A stretch of 17,058 nt of DNA from Rhizobiaceae bacterium UBA1291 (GTDB lineage Bacteria; Pseudomonadota; Alphaproteobacteria; Rhizobiales; Rhizobiaceae): positions 23,553 through 40,610 of the forward strand of contig DBUL01000189.1 in NCBI GenBank assembly GCA_002307905.1. Reading direction: 5' to 3'. The translations under genes were made by a program, and so were the position numbers. Positions 14,759-17,058 of this stretch are shown here, in pieces. Within the stretch, counting starts at the first letter, position 1, and every line of letters begins with the position of its first letter. The notes under the pieces are model-generated. The model did no database searches. It had not been told where the DNA came from and worked only from the letters and a program-made list of their open reading frames with translations.

Positions 14759-15373
14759 TCAGGCGCGCACGGCGATATAGGCGGCGGTGCCCGCCAGAAT
14801 GCTGGCCGCGGAGCGGTTCAGTGCCTTGAGGGAGTTGGGCTTTTTCAGCAGGGTCCGGGCCTGCGAGGCGAGCAGGATATAGGGAATGAGCACCGCGATC
14901 AGCACGACGAAGGTGATGCCGACAAGGGCGGCATAGTCCTTCGGACCTATGGCCTCGAGCGGTATCAGGGTGGGCACGAGCGCGACGTAGAACAGCATCG
15001 TCTTCGGATTGCCGAGCGTGACGAGCAGGCCGGAGAGGAAGGACAGGCCGACATGGGTTGAGCGCTTGGCCTCGATGTCTTGCGCGATCAGCCCGGTCGT
15101 CCAGAGCTTCCAGGCGATGTAGACGAGATAGAGCGCGCCGAGACCCTTGATGACCAGGAAGGGCGTGGTGAAGGTCTGTGCCACCAGGGCAAGGCCGAGA
15201 ATGACGGCGGTCAAGTAGCAAAGATCGCCGAGGATCAGGCCCAGCCCCATGAAGAAGGTCGGGCGGAAACCGGAGCCGAGCGCTCGCGCCACGATCGCCG
15301 TCATGCCGGGACCGGGAATGGCAGCGGCAACGAAAAGCGCGCCGCTATAGGCGAGAAGACTGGTCGGCGTCAT
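14759..15373 (-). CDS. LysE/RhtB family amino-acid exporter
   Basis: The 204-residue protein has the LysE superfamily pattern: an N-terminal membrane segment with A-A-I-P-G-P-G-M-T, four or five further hydrophobic segments, and the family motif L-V-T-L-G-N-P-K-T in the middle. Members export amino acids or related small metabolites across the inner membrane; substrate cannot be predicted. ATG at 15,373 follows GGAGG at a good distance, whereas the longer frame lacks this. It is upstream of cysK on the same strand with a 134-base gap, so it probably has its own transcript. An 11-base copy of its 3' end recurs at 14,699-14,709. Confidence 0.9.
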   Translation of the reverse strand: MTPTSLLAYSGALFVAAAIPGPGMTAIVARALGSGFRPTFFMGLGLILGDLCYLTAVILGLALVAQTFTTPFLVIKGLGALYLVYIAWKLWTTGLIAQDIEAKRSTHVGLSFLSGLLVTLGNPKTMLFYVALVPTLIPLEAIGPKDYAALVGITFVVLIAVLIPYILLASQARTLLKKPNSLKALNRSAASILAGTAAYIAVRA

Positions 15374-15561
15374 GGGGGCCTCCGTGAATGATGCATTGCT
15401 AGCGCCGTGCGGTCGAACTTGCAACGCGATCGATCCCTGTGGCCTGCCGGTCATGGCCAGGATGCGCCCGCTGCCGGCCCCTGGACCGTCGGGGGATCGA
15501 GGAAAGGCGCGCGGCCAGCCTTAGAAATCGGCATCCGTGCCGCGCGCAGCGGCCCATAAGG

Positions 15562-15579
15562 ACCGGCAAAAGGGCCGGT
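15562..15579 (-). terminator. Candidate hairpin terminator after dut
   Basis: ACCGGC (15,562-15,567) and GCCGGT (15,574-15,579) are perfect arms around six bases, 20 bases past the dut stop on the minus strand. The following TCCTTAT is only weakly T-rich, so termination strength is uncertain. Confidence 0.4.
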
Positions 15580-15598
15580 GTGACGGCAGCATGCGCGC

Positions 15599-16063
15599 TT
15601 ACACTCCCGTCGAGCCGAAACCGCCGGCGCCGCGCGTCGTTTCTGAAGCCTCATCGGCTTCCGTCACGCGTGCCTGCACCACAGGCGCGATGACCATCTG
15701 GGCGATCCGCATGCCGCGGCTGATGTCGAACGGCTCGTGCCCGAGATTGACCAGCAGCACCTTCACTTCGCCGCGATAGTCGCTGTCGATTGTGCCCGGC
15801 GTGTTGAGGCAGGTGACGCCGTTCTTGAAGGCGAGGCCGGAGCGCGGCCGGATCTGCGCCTCGAAGCCTTCGGGGATCTCGAAGACGAAGCCGGTCGGCA
15901 CCAGCGTTCTGTCGCCCGGCGAAAGCATCAGTGGCTCGCCTTCGGCGACGGCGGCCCTCAGATCCATGCCGGCGGCACCTGCGGTCTCATAGGCCGGCAG
16001 CGGCATGTCTCGCCCGTGCGGCAGGCGAACGAGGTTGAGCATGGGGCCGAGAACATCGCGCAT
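15599..16063 (-). CDS. dut: dUTP diphosphatase (dUTPase)
   Basis: Dut hydrolyses dUTP to dUMP and diphosphate, keeping uracil out of DNA and supplying dUMP for thymidylate synthesis; it acts as a trimer. All five trimeric dUTPase motifs are visible in 154 residues: A-G-M-D-L-R-A (31-37), R-P-R-S-G-L-A (72-78), [13 protein letters not shown] (87-99), R-G-M-R-I-A-Q-M (116-123) and the C-terminal [10 protein letters not shown] (144-153). ATG at 16,063 follows GGAAG; ATG at 16,042 is an alternative start that would still keep every motif. It is divergent from prfC with a 93-base gap. Core gene. Confidence 0.95.
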   Translation of the reverse strand: MRDVLGPMLNLVRLPHGRDMPLPAYETAGAAGMDLRAAVAEGEPLMLSPGDRTLVPTGFVFEIPEGFEAQIRPRSGLAFKNGVTCLNTPGTIDSDYRGEVKVLLVNLGHEPFDISRGMRIAQMVIAPVVQARVTEADEASETTRGAGGFGSTGV

Positions 16064-16156
16064 GGGGGCTTCCTTCGTGCAGGGGCGTTCCGCTTCCCAA
16101 TTGCATATTCGACCTCAACTCGCTAGATAACCGGCCAACAAAAGGAATTTCACTTC

Positions 16157-17058
16157 ATGGCCGAAACGCTTGCAGAGGCGGTCTCCCGTCGCCGCACCTT
16201 CGCTATTATTGCCCACCCGGACGCCGGCAAGACGACGCTTACCGAAAAGCTATTGCTATTCGGCGGCGCCATTCAGCTTGCCGGTGAAGTCAAGGCGAAG
16301 AAGGATCGCATCCAGACCCGTTCGGACTGGATGAAGATCGAGCGCGAGCGCGGCATTTCGGTCGTCACCTCGGTGATGACCTTCGAATATGACGGCAACG
16401 TCTTCAACATTCTCGATACGCCCGGCCACGAAGACTTCGCCGACGACACCTATCGCACGCTGACCGCGGTCGACGCGGCCGTCATGGTCATCGACGCCGC
16501 CAAGGGCATCGAGCCGCGGACGCTGAAGCTGTTCGAGGTCTGCCGCATGCGCGACATCCCGATCATCACCTTCATCAACAAGATGGACCGCGAAAGCCGC
16601 GATCCCTTCGAGATCCTCGACGAGGTCGAGGAGAAGCTGGCGCTCGACACCGCGCCGGTGACCTGGCCTGTCGGCCGCTCGAAGTCCTTCTGCGGCTCCT
16701 ACAATCTGGTGGAAAACACCTTCCGCGGCTCCGACAAGCAGGTCGAGGGCCTGCCGGTCAACAGCCCGGCCAATGTTGCCGAGCAACTGCCGGAAAACGA
16801 ACGTGCCGCCTTCATCGAAGAACTGGAACTGGCCCAGGAGGCCTGCCGCCCGTTCGATCGCCAGGCCTTCCTCGAAGGACACATGACACCGGTCTTCTTC
16901 GGCTCGGCGCTCAAGAATTTCGGCGTGCGCGACCTGATCAATGCGCTCGGCGAAATCGCCCCGCCGCCGCGCGACCAGGTGGCCGACATCCGCACGGTCC
17001 ATGCGGCGGAAGACAAGATGACGGCATTCGTCTTCAAGATCCAGGCCAACATGGACCC
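16157..17058 (+). CDS. prfC: Peptide chain release factor 3 (RF3), 5' part; runs off the window
   Basis: RF3 is a GTPase that removes RF1 or RF2 from the ribosome after translation termination. The first 300 codons are present, about 55 percent of the usual 525-530 residues. GTPase motifs are G1 A-H-P-D-A-G-K-T (19-26), the R-G-I-S-V-V-T-S-V switch region (65-73), G3 D-T-P-G-H (87-91) and G4 N-K-M-D (141-144). The stretch R-S-D-W-M-K-I-E-R-E-R-G-I-S distinguishes RF3 from elongation factor G. ATG at 16,157 has AAGGA a little upstream. The reading frame stays open to the last base of the window. Confidence 0.95.
   Translation, partial: MAETLAEAVSRRRTFAIIAHPDAGKTTLTEKLLLFGGAIQLAGEVKAKKDRIQTRSDWMKIERERGISVVTSVMTFEYDGNVFNILDTPGHEDFADDTYRTLTAVDAAVMVIDAAKGIEPRTLKLFEVCRMRDIPIITFINKMDRESRDPFEILDEVEEKLALDTAPVTWPVGRSKSFCGSYNLVENTFRGSDKQVEGLPVNSPANVAEQLPENERAAFIEELELAQEACRPFDRQAFLEGHMTPVFFGSALKNFGVRDLINALGEIAPPPRDQVADIRTVHAAEDKMTAFVFKIQANMD

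Noticed and set aside
14699..14771. Direct repeat AGGCGCGCACG (14,699-14,709 and 14,761-14,771) after the LysE-family gene
   Set aside because: Short, GC-rich and limited to the 3' end of one core gene; probably a small local duplication without a role in mobility.

Overview
The window reads as an alphaproteobacterial chromosome, most likely Rhizobiaceae, carrying the right-hand part of an integrated genomic island. From about 11,982 to the end the DNA is GC-rich (41 of 60 bases at 13,021-13,080) and holds core genes in a rhizobial style: comM (5' end missing), cysK, a LysE-family exporter, dut and the start of prfC. Left of about 11,981 the DNA is lower in GC (30 of 60 at 1,441-1,500; 22 of 60 at 8,341-8,400; 31 of 60 at 11,641-11,700) and holds recombinases, a restriction-modification enzyme, insertion-sequence debris, broken genes and unknown genes.

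The junction is clear: comM homology begins abruptly at its conserved I-V-G-L-P-D-K segment (about 11,982), and the first 30 or so codons are replaced by island DNA. The island therefore sits inside comM. The large serine integrase at 111-1,757 is the best candidate for the enzyme that put it there. The other half of the junction, with the 5' end of comM, is not in the window.

Island layout: (1) 111-1,757 large serine recombinase, followed by an intrinsic terminator. (2) 2,065-5,481 single-chain MmeI-like type IIL/IIG restriction-modification enzyme; its specificity segment has a markedly different base composition from the rest of the gene. (3) 5,520-5,952 a small secreted Cys-rich protein gene broken by two frameshifts. 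(4) 6,130-6,783 an unknown secreted protein. (5) 6,884-7,197 a decayed IS3-family remnant. (6) 7,241-9,080 a module made of a small serine recombinase, a divergent small ORF across a perfect 10-bp inverted repeat, a run of short hairpins, and a 232-residue protein with the three motifs of an HUH single-strand endonuclease, closed by a hairpin terminator. It looks like a small replicon or replicative element inside the island, and is the part most likely to be undescribed. (7) 9,340-11,964 an unknown helical protein, a YccF membrane protein, an XRE regulator, a DUF6641-like protein and a GNAT acetyltransferase, which abuts the junction.

How the parts work together is inference: the large integrase moves the island, the type IIL enzyme is probable phage or plasmid defence cargo, and the HUH/resolvase module may once have replicated and resolved a smaller element. 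No tRNA, rRNA or CRISPR array was seen.
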